NCBI GenBank assembly: GCA_003694225.1
Contig: RFKT01000343.1
Span: 1-5,462 of the forward strand
DNA length: 5,462 nucleotides
Origin: Candidatus Dadabacteria bacterium
GTDB taxonomy: Bacteria; Bdellovibrionota_C; UBA2361; J135
Direction: 5' to 3'
Shown: in pieces, positions 5,293 to 5,462 of the stretch
How positions within the stretch are numbered: the first letter of the stretch is position 1
Layout: each line of letters opens with the position of its first letter
The notes under the pieces: generated by a model
Databases searched by the model: none
What the model saw: the letters and a program-made list of their open reading frames with translations, nothing else
What the model was told of the DNA's origin: nothing
Position numbers and translations under genes: made by a program

Positions 5293-5462
5293 CTATTCTT
5301 TGTTCTTTTCCCGTTTGGTGGAGGCTTTTGTCTGTTTCTTGTTTTTTGTCTTTGGTTTTTCTCCTTCCTCTTGTTCCTTTGCCGCCAGTTTTAATGCTCT
5401 TACCTCTAAGAGGTTGATAGCGTCTTCAAGGGTAAGCTCTGCTGGGTTCATTCCTTTAGGCA
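5293..5462 (-). CDS. topA: DNA topoisomerase I, C-terminal end (partial; 5' part beyond the window)
   Basis: On the reverse strand the frame enters at the window end and reads 55 complete codons to a TAG at 5293-5295. It begins PKGMNPAELTLEDAINLLE, which matches the conserved block at the end of bacterial TopA C-terminal repeats (LPKG-D-P-x-x-(I/L)-TLE-x-A-x-x-LL). The two leftover bases fit a preceding Leu codon. After about residue 25 of this fragment comes a Lys-rich tail (KPKTKNKKQTKASTKREKNK), a common ending for these enzymes that helps bind DNA. TopA relaxes negatively supercoiled DNA using a catalytic Tyr in the N-terminal part, which is not in view. It converges with the 158-residue hypothetical gene across 121 bases. 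The assignment rests on one conserved block plus the basic tail. Confidence 0.72.
   Translation of the reverse strand, partial: PKGMNPAELTLEDAINLLEVRALKLAAKEQEEGEKPKTKNKKQTKASTKREKNKE

Overview
This is a bacterial chromosomal window of about 43% GC (estimated by eye from one line). Gene density is ordinary, starts are ATG or GTG, and Shine-Dalgarno sites are weak in front of most genes. The families present (M16B peptidase pair, YjbQ/UPF0047, ThiS, a small Cys-rich zinc-ribbon protein, DNA topoisomerase I) are widespread, so the phylum cannot be fixed from the sequence. Proteins like the zinc-ribbon one are familiar from spirochaetes and deltaproteobacteria-like lineages, but that is only a hint.

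Left part (1-1058, + strand): a possible 3' end of a gene cut by the window edge (1-54), a very acidic 112-residue protein of unknown function (172-510), and a YjbQ-family protein (648-1058). Members of that family have been linked to thiamine-phosphate synthase activity.

Centre (1160-3636, - strand): two adjacent M16-family genes read right to left. The first transcribed (2401-3636) has lost the HxxEH zinc site but keeps the Arg/Tyr substrate-binding motif. The second (1160-2380) has a perfect HxxEH site and a degraded Arg/Tyr motif. The two are complementary and probably form one heteromeric peptidase, as in mitochondrial processing peptidase and bacterial M16B heterodimers.

Right-centre (3802-4400, + strand): divergent from the peptidase genes, a plausible sigma-70 type promoter leads into a two-gene unit. 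It encodes a nine-cysteine zinc-ribbon protein and a ThiS-type sulfur carrier ending in Gly-Gly, followed by a small hairpin. No ThiF-like activating enzyme, ThiG or other thiamine gene is in view.

Right end (4400-5462): a 312-base stretch without an intact gene (4383-4694) holds an extended -10 element, a good Shine-Dalgarno sequence and a short helix-turn-helix (XRE-like) reading frame. That frame has no normal start codon and would need a frame change near 4532-4538 to be expressed. It overlaps an unrecognised 158-residue basic protein (4695-5171). Convergent with this, on the - strand, is the Lys-rich C-terminal tail of DNA topoisomerase I (5293-5462), which runs off the window.

No tRNA, rRNA, CRISPR array, insertion sequence or integrase was seen. 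The window is mostly housekeeping. The parts most worth a second look are the split-function peptidase pair and the frame-broken regulator with its unknown partner.
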